Source: CAVSJJ01 sp963728395
Lineage (GTDB): Bacteria; Actinomycetota; Actinomycetes; Actinomycetales; Dermatophilaceae
Length of the DNA: 64,000 nt
Direction: 5' to 3'
NCBI GenBank assembly: GCA_963728395.1
Contig: CAVSJJ010000004.1
Location: 434,001-498,000 of the forward strand
In this document: in pieces, positions 45,602 to 54,603 of the stretch
Layout: each line of letters starts with the position of its first letter
Numbering within the stretch: position 1 is the first letter of the stretch
Notes under the pieces: generated by a model
What the model was told of the DNA's origin: nothing
Databases searched by the model: none
What the model saw: only the letters and a program-made list of their open reading frames with translations
Program-made: the position numbers and the translations under genes

Positions 45602-48232
45602 TCAGCGGGACGCCGGTTCGGTGCCGTCGAACAGCGCGGTGCACGTCGGCCCCGTCGGTGCCAGGCCGGCGATACCGGCCCCCTGGATCGCCGAGTCGGC
45701 CCGGGACCGGCCGAGGTTCCAGGCGAGCAGACCGTGCTCCAGCCGGTACCGGTCCCGCGTCACGAGACCGACTGCGCAGGCCTTGACGTCGCGGGGAAGG
45801 TCGGCAGCGAGGACCGTCGGCAACGCGTCCTCGCCGAGCGCGACGAGATAGCCGGCGTCGAGCGGGCGGCCGGCCTCGTAGCGCTCGATGTTGTGCCGGG
45901 CCACCCAGCCCGCCGGGTTCATCAGGCCGAGGACGAGCAGGACGGCCGCGCCCGAGAGGAGCGCCGTCCGCGGCAGCCAGCGCCCGCCCAACCGCAGCAC
46001 GGCGATGAGGGCGAGGACGACGAGCAGACCGAGCCACAGCTCGAACGCGTCGACGACGAGGCGCAGGGTCGTGAAGCCGTACGCCTCCTGGTAGGCGGCC
46101 ATCCGGTGCAGGGCGGAGGCGACGACGAGCAGGGTCATCCCGCCGAGCAGGCCCATCGTGATCCGCAGCAGCAGCCGGCTGCGGGCCGTGTCGACCGGCG
46201 CCTTGCGGACCGTGACGGCGACGACGATGAGGGTGAGGGCGGTCGCGGCGCTCAGCTGGCCGAAGCCCTGGTGGACCGAGTCGGCGTAGGTGAGCCCGGT
46301 GGTGCGCTGGACGTAGTCGTGGCCGCCGACGAGTGCCGCCGCCTGGGCGAGGAGGAACAGGGCGAACACGGCGTCGACGGTCGCGACGGGGACGAGCCAC
46401 TCCCAGGCCCTTGCGACCGGACGGCCGGGCGGCAGCGCGAGCGCGTCGAGCCGGGGCGGGTTGAGGGCGAGGTAGGCACCGGCGAGGACGACGCCCCCGA
46501 CGAGGACGAAGACGAAGGTGCGGAAGGTGAAGCCGGTGATGTCGAGGTTGGGCACGAGCGCGTCGGCCCAGGCGCCGAAGACGGCGTCGCCCGACGCGAA
46601 CAACGCCCCGAAGACGACGAGGAGGACCGCCGAGACCGCGACGGTGCGCACGACCGGCCACAGCAGCCGCCGCCGGGACATCGCCGTGAGGGTGCGACCG
46701 AGCAACGGCAGGCCGCGCAGGCCCGCGAGCACCCACGCGACCGGGCCGGCGACGATCGCGATGAGCCCGCGCGCCCGGGTCAGCGCCGTGGCCGCCAGGA
46801 CTCCCGCGACGAGCATGGCGAGGACCGCGATCCAGGGGGCGGACCGGACGACGATGAGACTCCCGAGGGCCAGGGCGAGGACGCCGCTCACGAGGGTCCA
46901 CGGCCGGGTCCGGGCGGCGCTCACCCGCCAGACGACGGCCCCGCCGGCGTCGAGGGTGACGAGGACGGCCAGCCCGATCGGGTGGTAGGGGACGCTCAGC
47001 GCACCGAGCAGACCGACGGCGAGCGCCGCGCCGAGCAGCCCCGGCTGGGGAGCGATGCCCCGCTCGGGCCAGAGCTCGGCGAACGGCGACGGCGCCGCCG
47101 GGGCGGCATACGGGGTCGGGACGGGGGCGGACGTGGTCGGCGTGCTCGGCACGGCGGGCTCCTCGGTGGTCACGGTGGAGTGGGCTGGCGGGGGCGGGAG
47201 CGCCCCGGGGGCGGTATGCCGCGGCAGCACCGCCCGGATGCACGCCCCGTGCGCTGTGGCGGCGGTCGGGGCGACGCAGATCGTTCCGCCGTGCAGCTCG
47301 CACACCCACCGGGCGATGGCGAGGCCGAGACCGGTGCCCCCGGCCGCGTCACTGCCGGTGCCGAACCGCTCGAAGACGGCATCGGCTCGGTCGGCGGGGA
47401 TGCCCGGGCCCTCGTCGAGCACCTCGAGCGCCCACCGGTCGGCGTCGAGCGCATACGCCCGGATCCCGACCCGGCCGCCGGCCGGGCTGTGCCGGCCGGC
47501 GTTGTCGAGGAGGTTGGCCACCACCTGGGCGAGCCGGCTCGGGTCGGCCTCGACGGTGAGCCCCTCCGGCTCCACGCAGACGTCGTGGCCGACCTCGCGC
47601 GGGGTGAGCCCGGCCTCGGCGACGGCGCGGGCGAGGAGCTCGGCGACGATGACGGGCTCGCTGCGCAGCGCGGACTGGCCGGACTCGATCCGGGACAGGT
47701 CGAGCAGGTCGGCGACGAGGTCGCTCATCCGCTCGGCCTGGTCGAGGGCGGTGCCGAGGGTGGCGGCGTCGGGGGCCGCCACGCCGTCGACGAGGTTCTC
47801 CAGGAGGGCCCGTTGGGCGGCGAGCGGGGTCCGCAGTTCGTGCGAGACGGTCGCGATGAGCTGCCGTCGCTGGGCGTCCGCGGCCCTCAGGTCCCCCGCC
47901 ATCGTGTTGAACGCCCGGGCCAGGGTCCCGACCTCGTCGGTCGCGGTGGCCGTGACCCGTTGGGTGTAGTCGCCGGACGCCATCCGGCGCGCCACGGCCG
48001 TCATCTCGCGCAGCGGCGATGTCATCCCCCGGGCGAGCCACTGGGTGACGCCGAGCGCGGCGGCGAGGGTGACCGGGAGGCTGACCCACCAGGGGACCTC
48101 GGACTGCTCGCCGATGCCGGCGACGACCGTCGCGACGAGGATGCTCACCCCGACGAGCAGGGCGAGCTTGAGCTTGATGGACGCGACGGGGTCGAGCGGC
48201 CGGTCGGGGACCGAGGGAAGCCCGCGCCTCAC
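45602..48232 (-). CDS. Sensor histidine kinase fused to a C-terminal DUF4173 membrane module
   Basis: 876 residues. N-terminus: two helices (about 20-41, 47-67), HAMP (about 70-115), HisKA with ATVSHELRTPLAA (His131), HATPase_c to about 345 (LLDNAGRHSP, DEGPGIP, GTGLGLAIARWV). Then a Pro/Ser/Thr linker (about 350-385) and roughly 400 residues of membrane helices (about ten) with DITGFTFRTFVFVL and YADSVHQGFGQLSAATALTLIVVAVTV, typical of DUF4173. It ends in a non-membrane tail with three cysteines. GTG at 48232 overlaps the regulator stop. A kinase with its catalytic core ahead of the large membrane part is unusual. The frame is continuous, with no sign of an error. Confidence 0.88.
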   Translation of the reverse strand: MRRGLPSVPDRPLDPVASIKLKLALLVGVSILVATVVAGIGEQSEVPWWVSLPVTLAAALGVTQWLARGMTSPLREMTAVARRMASGDYTQRVTATATDEVGTLARAFNTMAGDLRAADAQRRQLIATVSHELRTPLAAQRALLENLVDGVAAPDAATLGTALDQAERMSDLVADLLDLSRIESGQSALRSEPVIVAELLARAVAEAGLTPREVGHDVCVEPEGLTVEADPSRLAQVVANLLDNAGRHSPAGGRVGIRAYALDADRWALEVLDEGPGIPADRADAVFERFGTGSDAAGGTGLGLAIARWVCELHGGTICVAPTAATAHGACIRAVLPRHTAPGALPPPPAHSTVTTEEPAVPSTPTTSAPVPTPYAAPAAPSPFAELWPERGIAPQPGLLGAALAVGLLGALSVPYHPIGLAVLVTLDAGGAVVWRVSAARTRPWTLVSGVLALALGSLIVVRSAPWIAVLAMLVAGVLAATALTRARGLIAIVAGPVAWVLAGLRGLPLLGRTLTAMSRRRLLWPVVRTVAVSAVLLVVFGALFASGDAVFGAWADALVPNLDITGFTFRTFVFVLVGGVVLAGAYLALNPPRLDALALPPGRPVARAWEWLVPVATVDAVFALFLLAQAAALVGGHDYVQRTTGLTYADSVHQGFGQLSAATALTLIVVAVTVRKAPVDTARSRLLLRITMGLLGGMTLLVVASALHRMAAYQEAYGFTTLRLVVDAFELWLGLLVVLALIAVLRLGGRWLPRTALLSGAAVLLVLGLMNPAGWVARHNIERYEAGRPLDAGYLVALGEDALPTVLAADLPRDVKACAVGLVTRDRYRLEHGLLAWNLGRSRADSAIQGAGIAGLAPTGPTCTALFDGTEPASR

Positions 48233-48942
48233 GGGTGGACCTCGAGCGCGTAGCCGACGCCGTGGACGGTCCGGACCCGCTCGGCCCCGATCTTGGCCCG
48301 CAGCGCCTTGATGTGGCTGTCGAGGGTCCGGGTGCCGCTCGCGTCGGCCCAGCCCCAGACCTCTGCCATGAGATCGTCACGCTCGCGCACCGTTCCAGGG
48401 GTCGCGGCGAGGGCGACGAGGAGGTCGAACTCCGTCGGGGTCAGGTGGACCTCGGACCCGTCCACGTCGACCCGCCTCGTGGCCGGGTCGACGTGGACGC
48501 CACCGACGTGGCGCGCCGTCCCCGGGTTGGCGGCCAGCTCGCGGGCCCGGTCGACCCGGCGCAGCAGCGCCCGGGTCCGGGCCAGGACCTCCCGCATCCG
48601 GAACGGCTTGGTCACGTAGTCGTCCGCGCCGACGGCGAGCCCGACGAGGATGTCCGTCTCGTCGTCGCGAGCGGTGAGCATGAGGACGGGCACCGGCCGC
48701 TCGGCCTGGATGCGGCGGCATACCTCGAGGCCGTCGAAGCCGGGCAGCATGAGGTCGAGGACGACGACGTCCGGCCGGTGCTCGGCGTGGGCGGCGACCG
48801 CGCCCGGCCCGTCGTAGGCCTGGTGGACGGCGAACCCCTCGGCGGCGAAGCGGTCGGCCAGCGCCTGGTTGATCGTCGGCTCGTCCTCGACGACGAGGAT
48901 CGTGGCGCCCGGCGCCGGTGTGGTGGGGGACCCCTCGCTCAT
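48229..48942 (-). CDS. OmpR/PhoB-family response regulator
   Basis: 237 residues. Receiver domain ATILVVEDEPTINQALADRF, phosphoacceptor Asp in VVVLDLMLPGFDG, LTARDDE and VTKPFRMREVLAR. Winged-helix domain: VHLTPTEFDLLVALAATPGTVRERDDLMAEVWGW and RTLDSHIKALRAKIGAERVRTVHGVGYAL. ATG at 48942; GTGA overlap with the kinase gene. Cognate regulator of the kinase-DUF4173 fusion. Confidence 0.95.
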   Translation of the reverse strand: MSEGSPTTPAPGATILVVEDEPTINQALADRFAAEGFAVHQAYDGPGAVAAHAEHRPDVVVLDLMLPGFDGLEVCRRIQAERPVPVLMLTARDDETDILVGLAVGADDYVTKPFRMREVLARTRALLRRVDRARELAANPGTARHVGGVHVDPATRRVDVDGSEVHLTPTEFDLLVALAATPGTVRERDDLMAEVWGWADASGTRTLDSHIKALRAKIGAERVRTVHGVGYALEVHP

Positions 48943-49037
48943 GGCACCGAGCGTATGGGCGGGGTGGTGGAGCCCGCCCCGCCGGCGGGTGGAGATTGTG
49001 TGCAGATCGGCGTATGCCGCGCGGAGTGCGGACCGCC

Positions 49038-49083
49038 GGTGCTCGCGGGGACGACCGGAAACCCGGACACCTCCGCGAGCACC
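49038..49083 (-). terminator. Hairpin downstream of the ycaQ-like gene
   Basis: Arms GGTGCTCGCGG (49038-49048) and CCGCGAGCACC (49073-49083), 11 bp perfect, with CCGG..CCGG in the loop. It lies 35 bp after the end of the glycosylase-like gene and before the response regulator. No T-tract. Confidence 0.65.
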
Positions 49084-49117
49084 CACCGCACCCGTCCGGT
49101 CGGTCGACGGGCCGCCG

Positions 49118-50227
49118 TCAGGCTGGGGCGACCTCCACGCCGAGGAAGGCGGCGAGGTCGGCGATCTCGGCGTCGACGGCCGCCCTCGTCGCGGAGTCGA
49201 ACGGCTCGTCCTCATGCACCGCCGCGACGCGGAGCAGGCCGGCATCGAGATCCGTCGTCGCCTCGAGCTTCCCGAGGATCCGGTCGCCGACGAGGATGGG
49301 CATGGCCCAGTAGCCCCATCGTCGCGTCGCGGCCGGCTTGTACATCTCGAGGGGGTAGTCGGACTCGAAGATCTCGGCAAGCCGCTTGCGGTCGAAGACG
49401 AGCCGGTCGAGCGGCGAGAGCAGGGCGACCCGCCCCTCGAAGGAGCGGTCGAGCTGGGCCGGGTCGACCCGCCACCGCCCACGCACGCCGCCGATCACCG
49501 CCTCCTCCCCCGTCGCGGCGACATCGTTGGGCTCGCCGGGCGTCTCGGCGGCGCTGGGCCGGGCGATCCCCAGGGCGGCGAGGCGGCGGGCGTTGCGGAT
49601 GGCGTCGGCCTCGAGCGCTGGGACGACCCGCTCGTCGGGATAGACCCGCTCGGCGAGGTCCCAGAGCCGGTCGCGACCCTCGCGCCCGGCGACGGCGACC
49701 TCCCCGCACGCCTCCATGAGGTCGAGCAGCCGCTGGACGTTGCGGCTGTTGGTCCATCCGCTCGAGCGCCACGGCCGGACGCATGTGTCGGGCAGCTCCC
49801 GGGCCGACAGCGGGCCGTCGGCCCGGAGGATCTCGAGGATGTCGCGGCGACAGCCGTCGTTGGCCGCGACCCACTCGGCGAGGCCGGCCTCCCAGTCGCG
49901 CAGGGGCTCGCGACCCGGCCAGGCGGCCATGTCGGCCCGGTACAGGGCGATGTCCTCGGCGGGCCGCAGTCTGAGCTGGAGCTCGACGAGGGCACCGCGC
50001 CCGATGAGGGCGTCGAGATCCTCGGGCCGGTATGCCGCGCCGAGTCGGCTCCACAGGACGAGGTCGGCGCTCGGCGCGACCGAAGCGGTGAGGTCGACCT
50101 GGAGGACGGTGAGGTGTCGGATGACGGCGAGCGGGTCGCTCGGCCGGTGCGCGTCGAGGAGTTGGGCGCGCACGGCGATCCGGCGCGCCTCGTCCCGGCT
50201 GAGCCGGTGCGGCTCGTCATGACTCAT
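49118..50227 (-). CDS. Winged-helix DNA glycosylase of the YcaQ/AlkZ family
   Basis: 369 residues. Family blocks: SRDEARRIAVRAQLL, VLQVDLTASVAPSADLVLWSRLG (the Q-x-D motif used for base excision in YcaQ-type enzymes), LQLRLRP, RRDILEILRADGPLSARELPD, NVQRLLDLMEACGEV, SPLDRLVFDRKRLAEIFESDYPLEMYKPAATRRWGYWAMPILVGDRILGKLEA. Such proteins remove alkylated bases or unhook interstrand crosslinks, so a DNA-repair role is likely. The specific lesion is inferred from family. ATG at 50227. Confidence 0.88.
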   Translation of the reverse strand: MSHDEPHRLSRDEARRIAVRAQLLDAHRPSDPLAVIRHLTVLQVDLTASVAPSADLVLWSRLGAAYRPEDLDALIGRGALVELQLRLRPAEDIALYRADMAAWPGREPLRDWEAGLAEWVAANDGCRRDILEILRADGPLSARELPDTCVRPWRSSGWTNSRNVQRLLDLMEACGEVAVAGREGRDRLWDLAERVYPDERVVPALEADAIRNARRLAALGIARPSAAETPGEPNDVAATGEEAVIGGVRGRWRVDPAQLDRSFEGRVALLSPLDRLVFDRKRLAEIFESDYPLEMYKPAATRRWGYWAMPILVGDRILGKLEATTDLDAGLLRVAAVHEDEPFDSATRAAVDAEIADLAAFLGVEVAPA

Positions 50228-50389
50228 GGGGCCCGCCGTGTCGCCCGGGTCGGATGGGGGGTCAGCCGGGTCGGGGCGCGCTCAGGAAGGTCGGGGTGTG
50301 CGGTCAGCCGGTCGGATGCGGGGGACACCTGGGTCGGGATGCCGCCCGCGGCCGTCGTCATGCCCCGACCCTAGGCCTGCCCACCCCTT

Positions 50390-50519
50390 CACTCCTTGCG
50401 TCCGCGTTTCTGGTCGCCATGGCGGCCGCCTTCCCGGACGCAAGGAGTGGGGCGGGCGTAGTGTCCGCGTTTCTGGTCGCCATGGCGACCGCCTTCCCGG
50501 ACGCAAGGAGTGGGGCGGG
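50390..50519. repeat. Tandem 56-bp palindromic units between coxG and the ycaQ-like gene
   Basis: Two units (50401-50456 and 50464-50519) differ at one base. Each contains GGTCGCCATGG followed by CGACC or CGGCC, and CGGACGCAAGGAGTG at its right end. In front of unit 1, CACTCCTTGCGTCCG (50390-50404) is the inverted partner of that right arm, so unit 1 folds into a long hairpin. Unit 2 has a perfect inner palindrome GGTCGCCATGGCGACC. They begin 5 bp beyond the coxG stop. Nothing else is seen in 50228-50523. Confidence 0.85.
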
Positions 50520-50523
50520 GCGG

Positions 50524-51291
50524 CTAGCGGCGCCGACCGATGAGATAGCCGATGACGAGCGCGGCGACCGCGATCGCGGTCCGGCCGGCATACTCCTTGA
50601 CGAGGACCGGAAGCACCGTGCGGCCCAGGTCGATCGAGTCGGCGGAGGGACGCCGGTGCGTCGGCGCCGGCCGGGGGGTGGTCGACGCCGCGGCGGCGGA
50701 CGACGATCCCGGCGCGGGCGAAGCCGCCGGGCTGGCGGGCGCGACCGCGGTGGCCGTCGCCTCGCTCGGCTCCGCGGCAGCCCCGTCGGGCTCGTCGGAC
50801 GCGCCAGCCCCGCCGGGCCGGGAGGCCTCGGCCGGAGCCGCCGCGCCACCGTCGTCGAACTTGCTCTCCAGGCACAACAGGAACTGTCCGAGCAGCTTGT
50901 CCGAGACGTCCTGCATGACGCCCCGGCCGAACTGCGCCGGCTTGCCGGTGACGGCGAGGTCGGTGACGACGTCGATCCGGGTGCCGCCCGAGGAGGGCGT
51001 GAGCTGGATCGTCACCGTCGCACCGGCGGTGCCATTGCCGCGCTTGTCCTTCCCCTTCGCCTCGAGGACCGCCCGGTATGCCGTGGCGTCCCGCGAGAGG
51101 AACTGGCCGGCACCGGCATACACGAGGGCGATCGGACCCAGCTTGACCTTCACGGTCCCGGTGAAGCCGTCATCGGTCACCTCCGTGACGGTCGCGCCGG
51201 GGAAGCACTGGCCGACGCCCTCCAGGTCCATGAAGGTCGCCCACGCCGACTCGATCGGTGCGGGCACGGTGAAGTCGTGCGTCAGCTCCAC
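50524..51291 (-). CDS. coxG: CoxG-like SRPBCC protein, C-terminal membrane anchor
   Basis: 255 residues. SRPBCC/START-like domain (about 1-150): FTVPAPIESAWATFMDLEGVGQCFPGATV and TDLAVTGKPAQFGRGVMQDVSDKLLGQFLLCLE match CO dehydrogenase subunit G. Then a 65-residue Ala/Pro/Ser linker and a C-terminal helix (TAIAVAALVIGYLIG) before RRR. CoxG is thought to recruit the dehydrogenase to the membrane. GTG at 51291, 4 nt after the coxM stop. Confidence 0.92.
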   Translation of the reverse strand: MELTHDFTVPAPIESAWATFMDLEGVGQCFPGATVTEVTDDGFTGTVKVKLGPIALVYAGAGQFLSRDATAYRAVLEAKGKDKRGNGTAGATVTIQLTPSSGGTRIDVVTDLAVTGKPAQFGRGVMQDVSDKLLGQFLLCLESKFDDGGAAAPAEASRPGGAGASDEPDGAAAEPSEATATAVAPASPAASPAPGSSSAAAASTTPRPAPTHRRPSADSIDLGRTVLPVLVKEYAGRTAIAVAALVIGYLIGRRR

Positions 51292-51295
51292 GCCA

Positions 51296-52150
51296 TCACC
51301 CTCCCGCGGCCGCGAGGACCGCTCGGCGGGTGAGCACCGTCGCGAGGTGGCGACGGTAGTCCGCGTCGCCGTTGAGGTCGCTCGGCGGGTTCGTCCCCTC
51401 TGCGGCGGCGGCGCATGCGGCGCCGACGGCCTCCTCGGTCGCGGCGGCCCCGACGAGGGCCTGCTCGACCGCCCTCGCCCGGAGCGGGGTCGAGCCCATG
51501 TTCGTCAGACCGATCTTCGCCTCGGAGATCGTGCCGTTCTCGGCCTTGACCGTTGCCGCGACGGCGACGATCGACCACTGGTGTGAGACCCGGACGAACT
51601 TCTCGTAGCGCGCTCCCCAGCCGGTGTGCTTGGGGATCCGGATCGCCGTGAGCAGCTCGCCGTCGCCGATCGCCGTCTCGAAGAGGTCCACGAAGAAGTC
51701 GCCCGGAGCGACGGTCCGCTCGCCGCCGGGGCCCGCGATGACCATGGACGCGTCGAGTGCGAGGATCGGCGCCCCGACATCACCCGCGGGGTCGGCGTGG
51801 GCGAGTGCCCCGCCGACGGTCCCGCGGTGCCGGATCTGTGGGTCGGCGATCTGCGTGACGGCGGTGTGGAGCAGGGCCGCGTGTTCGGAGACGAGCGGGT
51901 CGGCGAGGACATCGGCGTATGCCGTCATCGCCCCGACGACGATCGCGTCGCCGTCGTCGCGGACCCCCCTCAGCTCGTCGATCCGGCCCAGGTCGATGAT
52001 CGTCTCGGGGGCGTTGAGCCGCATCCGCAGGATCGGCAGCAGCGACTGGCCGCCGGCCAGGACCTTCGCGTCGTCGCCCGCCTCGGCCAGTGCGGCCAGG
52101 GCGTCGGCGACGGAGGTCGGCGCGACATAGTCGAACGACGCGGGGATCAC
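51296..52150 (-). CDS. coxM: Carbon monoxide dehydrogenase family, FAD-binding medium subunit
   Basis: 284 residues. FAD-pyrophosphate motifs AGGQSLLPILRMRL and TVGGALAHADPAGD; C-terminal CO_deh_flav_C domain (GARYEKFVRVSHQWSIVAVAATV..). Passes electrons from the iron-sulfur subunit to the acceptor. GTG at 52150 overlaps the coxL stop (GTGA). Order S-L-M agrees with a form II operon (form I is usually M-S-L). Confidence 0.95.
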   Translation of the reverse strand: MIPASFDYVAPTSVADALAALAEAGDDAKVLAGGQSLLPILRMRLNAPETIIDLGRIDELRGVRDDGDAIVVGAMTAYADVLADPLVSEHAALLHTAVTQIADPQIRHRGTVGGALAHADPAGDVGAPILALDASMVIAGPGGERTVAPGDFFVDLFETAIGDGELLTAIRIPKHTGWGARYEKFVRVSHQWSIVAVAATVKAENGTISEAKIGLTNMGSTPLRARAVEQALVGAAATEEAVGAACAAAAEGTNPPSDLNGDADYRRHLATVLTRRAVLAAAGG

Positions 52151-54603
52151 AGGACGTCTCCCTTCTCGGACTCGCCGGCATCGAAGTGCGGCGCCGTCGT
52201 TGACTCGGCCGCACCGGTGGGGTCTGCGCCGCCGGAGACGATGGCCTTGTAGACGCGCTCCGGCGTGCAGGGCATCTGGATGTCGTTGACGCCCATCGGC
52301 CGCAGCGCGTCGACGATGGCGTTGACGACGGCCGGGGTCGAGGCAATGGCGCCGGCCTCACCCACCCCCTTCGTGCCGAGGGTGTTCGTCGTCGACGGCG
52401 AGACGGTGTGGTCGGTGACGAAGCTGATCGTGTCGGCCGCCGTCGGCAGCGTGTAGTCGACGAAGGAGCCGGTGACGAGGGTGCCGTTCTCGTCGTACTC
52501 GGCCCCCTCCCAGAGGGCCTGTGCGATGCCCTGGACGATCCCGCCGTGCTCCTGCCCCTCGACGATGAGGGGGTTGATGATGGTGCCGATGTCGTCGACG
52601 GCGACGTAGCTGCGCATCCGTGTCGCGCCGGTCTCGGTGTCGACCTCCATCGCGCACAGGTGGGTCCCGTGCGGGAAGGAGAAGTCGATCGGGTCGAACG
52701 TGGCGTCGGCGTCGAGACTCGGCTCGACCCCCTCGGGGAAGTTGTGACTGGTCCACGTGGCGAGCGCGATCTCGGCCATTCCGATGCCCTTGTCGGTGCC
52801 CTTCACCGTGAACTTCCCCGCGCTGAACTCGAGGTCGTCGACGCTGGCCTCGAGCAGGTGCGCCGCGATCGGCTTGGCCTTCTCGATGACCTTGTCGGCG
52901 GCCCGGACCACCGCCTCGCCGCCGACGACGAGAGACCGCGAGCCGTAGGTGTCCATCCCCTTCGGCGCGATCTGGGTGTCGCCGTGGAGGACCTCGACGT
53001 CCTCGAAGGGCACGCCGAGCCGGTCGGCGACGATCTGGCTCCATGCCGTCACGTGGCCCTGGCCGTGCGGGGAGGTTCCGGTGATCACCTCGACCTTGCC
53101 GGACGCCAGCATCCGGATGCTGGCGCTCTCCCAGCCCCCCGCGCCGTAGTTGAGCGCGCCGAGGATCCGGGACGGGGCCAGGCCGCACATCTCCGTGAAC
53201 GTCGAGACCCCGATGCCGAGCTGGACCGGGTCGCCGGCGTCGCGGCGACGCTGCTGCTCCGCGCGCAGCTCGTCGTAGCCGAAGAGCTCCGTCGCCCGGG
53301 CGGTCGCCGCCTCGTAGTTGCCGGAGTCGTAGGTCATCCCCGCCACCGTCGTGAACGGGAACTCGTCATGGGTGATCCAGTTCATCTCACGGATCGCGAG
53401 CGGGTCGACGCCGACCTCGACGGCGAGCTCGTCCATGAGCCGCTCGATGGCATACGTGGCCTCCGGACGCCCGGCTCCGCGGTAGGCATCGACCCAGGTC
53501 TTGTTGGTCAGCAGCGCCCGGACCTTGAACTGATAGGCCTCGAACTTGTAGATGGAGTTGTACATCCACGCGCCGAGAACCGGAACTCCACCGCCGATGA
53601 GCGCGACGTAGGCACCCATGTCGGCCAGCAGGTCGGCCTTGAGGCCGGTGACCCGGCCGTCCGTGGTCGCCGCGAGGGTCATCCGCTGCCACTGGTCCCG
53701 GCCGTGGTGGGTCGTGAGCAGCGACTCCGACCGCGTCTCGGTGTACTTGCAGGGCTTGCCCAGCCGGCGGGCGACGGCGATCGTCGCGAACTCCTCCGGG
53801 GTGGTCTGCAGCTTCCCGCCGAAGCCTCCGCCGACGTCCGGGGCGATGACCCGGATCTTGGACTCCGGCATACCGGTCGTCGCTGCCAGGAGGAACCGGA
53901 GGATGTGGGGCACCTGGGTCGAGGTCCAGACGGTCATCTGCTCGCCGGTCGGGTCGACGACGGTGGATCGCGGTTCCATGAACGATGGCATCAGCCGCTG
54001 CTGCCGGAACTCCCGCTCGATGACGATGCCGTTCTCGCGGGCCGCGGCGATGACCTCGTCGACGTTCGCGCCGGTTCCCGCCTGGCCGGAGTCCAGGACC
54101 CACACATCGGCCGTGTTCGTGCCGAGGTCGGGGTGGGCGAGCACCTCGTCCTTCTCGGCCTCCTTGAGGTCGAGAACCGCCGGGAGCTCCTCGTAGTCGA
54201 CGTCGACGAGCTCGGCGGCATCGCGGGCGGCCGCCGCGCTGCGGGCCGCCACCACCGCGACGATCTCACCGGTGCAGGCCACCCGGTCGACCGCCACCGG
54301 CAGATGGGTCGGGGTCTTCTGGTCCGCGCTGAGCGGCCACGCGTTGGCGATGACCCCCTGCCCGTCGGCGAGGTCGGCGCCGGTGAAGACGCCGATGACG
54401 CCCTGCGCCGCGCGAGCCGCCGCGACGTCGACCGAGGTGATCCGCGCGTGGGCGAACGGGCCGCGGACCATCGCGAGGTGCAGCATGCCCGGCAGCTGGA
54501 TGTTGTCGGTCCACCGGGTCCGCCCGGTGATGAGGCGCTGGTCCTCCTTGCGCTTGCGCGCGCTTCCGACCTCGCCGGCGGGGCGGTTCTCGGTGACGGT
54601 CAT
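52147..54603 (-). CDS. coxL: Form II (putative) carbon monoxide dehydrogenase large subunit, molybdopterin-binding
   Basis: 818 residues of the xanthine-oxidase family. Conserved GRTRWTDNIQLPGMLHLAMVRGPFAHARI, DVGGGFGGKLQTTPEE, VDAYRGAGRPEATYAIERLMDELA, GTSPHGQGHVTAWSQI and the C-terminal GTKGVGEAGAIAS with the catalytic Glu. The active-site loop at 373-379 is AYRGAGR, the form II signature, not the AYxCSFR loop of proven form I CO dehydrogenases. CO oxidation is therefore possible but unproven, and another substrate is likely. ATG at 54603 overlaps coxS. Confidence 0.95.
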   Translation of the reverse strand: MTVTENRPAGEVGSARKRKEDQRLITGRTRWTDNIQLPGMLHLAMVRGPFAHARITSVDVAAARAAQGVIGVFTGADLADGQGVIANAWPLSADQKTPTHLPVAVDRVACTGEIVAVVAARSAAAARDAAELVDVDYEELPAVLDLKEAEKDEVLAHPDLGTNTADVWVLDSGQAGTGANVDEVIAAARENGIVIEREFRQQRLMPSFMEPRSTVVDPTGEQMTVWTSTQVPHILRFLLAATTGMPESKIRVIAPDVGGGFGGKLQTTPEEFATIAVARRLGKPCKYTETRSESLLTTHHGRDQWQRMTLAATTDGRVTGLKADLLADMGAYVALIGGGVPVLGAWMYNSIYKFEAYQFKVRALLTNKTWVDAYRGAGRPEATYAIERLMDELAVEVGVDPLAIREMNWITHDEFPFTTVAGMTYDSGNYEAATARATELFGYDELRAEQQRRRDAGDPVQLGIGVSTFTEMCGLAPSRILGALNYGAGGWESASIRMLASGKVEVITGTSPHGQGHVTAWSQIVADRLGVPFEDVEVLHGDTQIAPKGMDTYGSRSLVVGGEAVVRAADKVIEKAKPIAAHLLEASVDDLEFSAGKFTVKGTDKGIGMAEIALATWTSHNFPEGVEPSLDADATFDPIDFSFPHGTHLCAMEVDTETGATRMRSYVAVDDIGTIINPLIVEGQEHGGIVQGIAQALWEGAEYDENGTLVTGSFVDYTLPTAADTISFVTDHTVSPSTTNTLGTKGVGEAGAIASTPAVVNAIVDALRPMGVNDIQMPCTPERVYKAIVSGGADPTGAAESTTAPHFDAGESEKGDVL

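Noticed and set aside
50257..50543. A small protein with an internal 21-residue repeat across the tandem palindromes
   Set aside because: The apparent peptide repeat is only the translation of the 56-bp DNA repeat; composition and lack of a ribosome site argue against coding.
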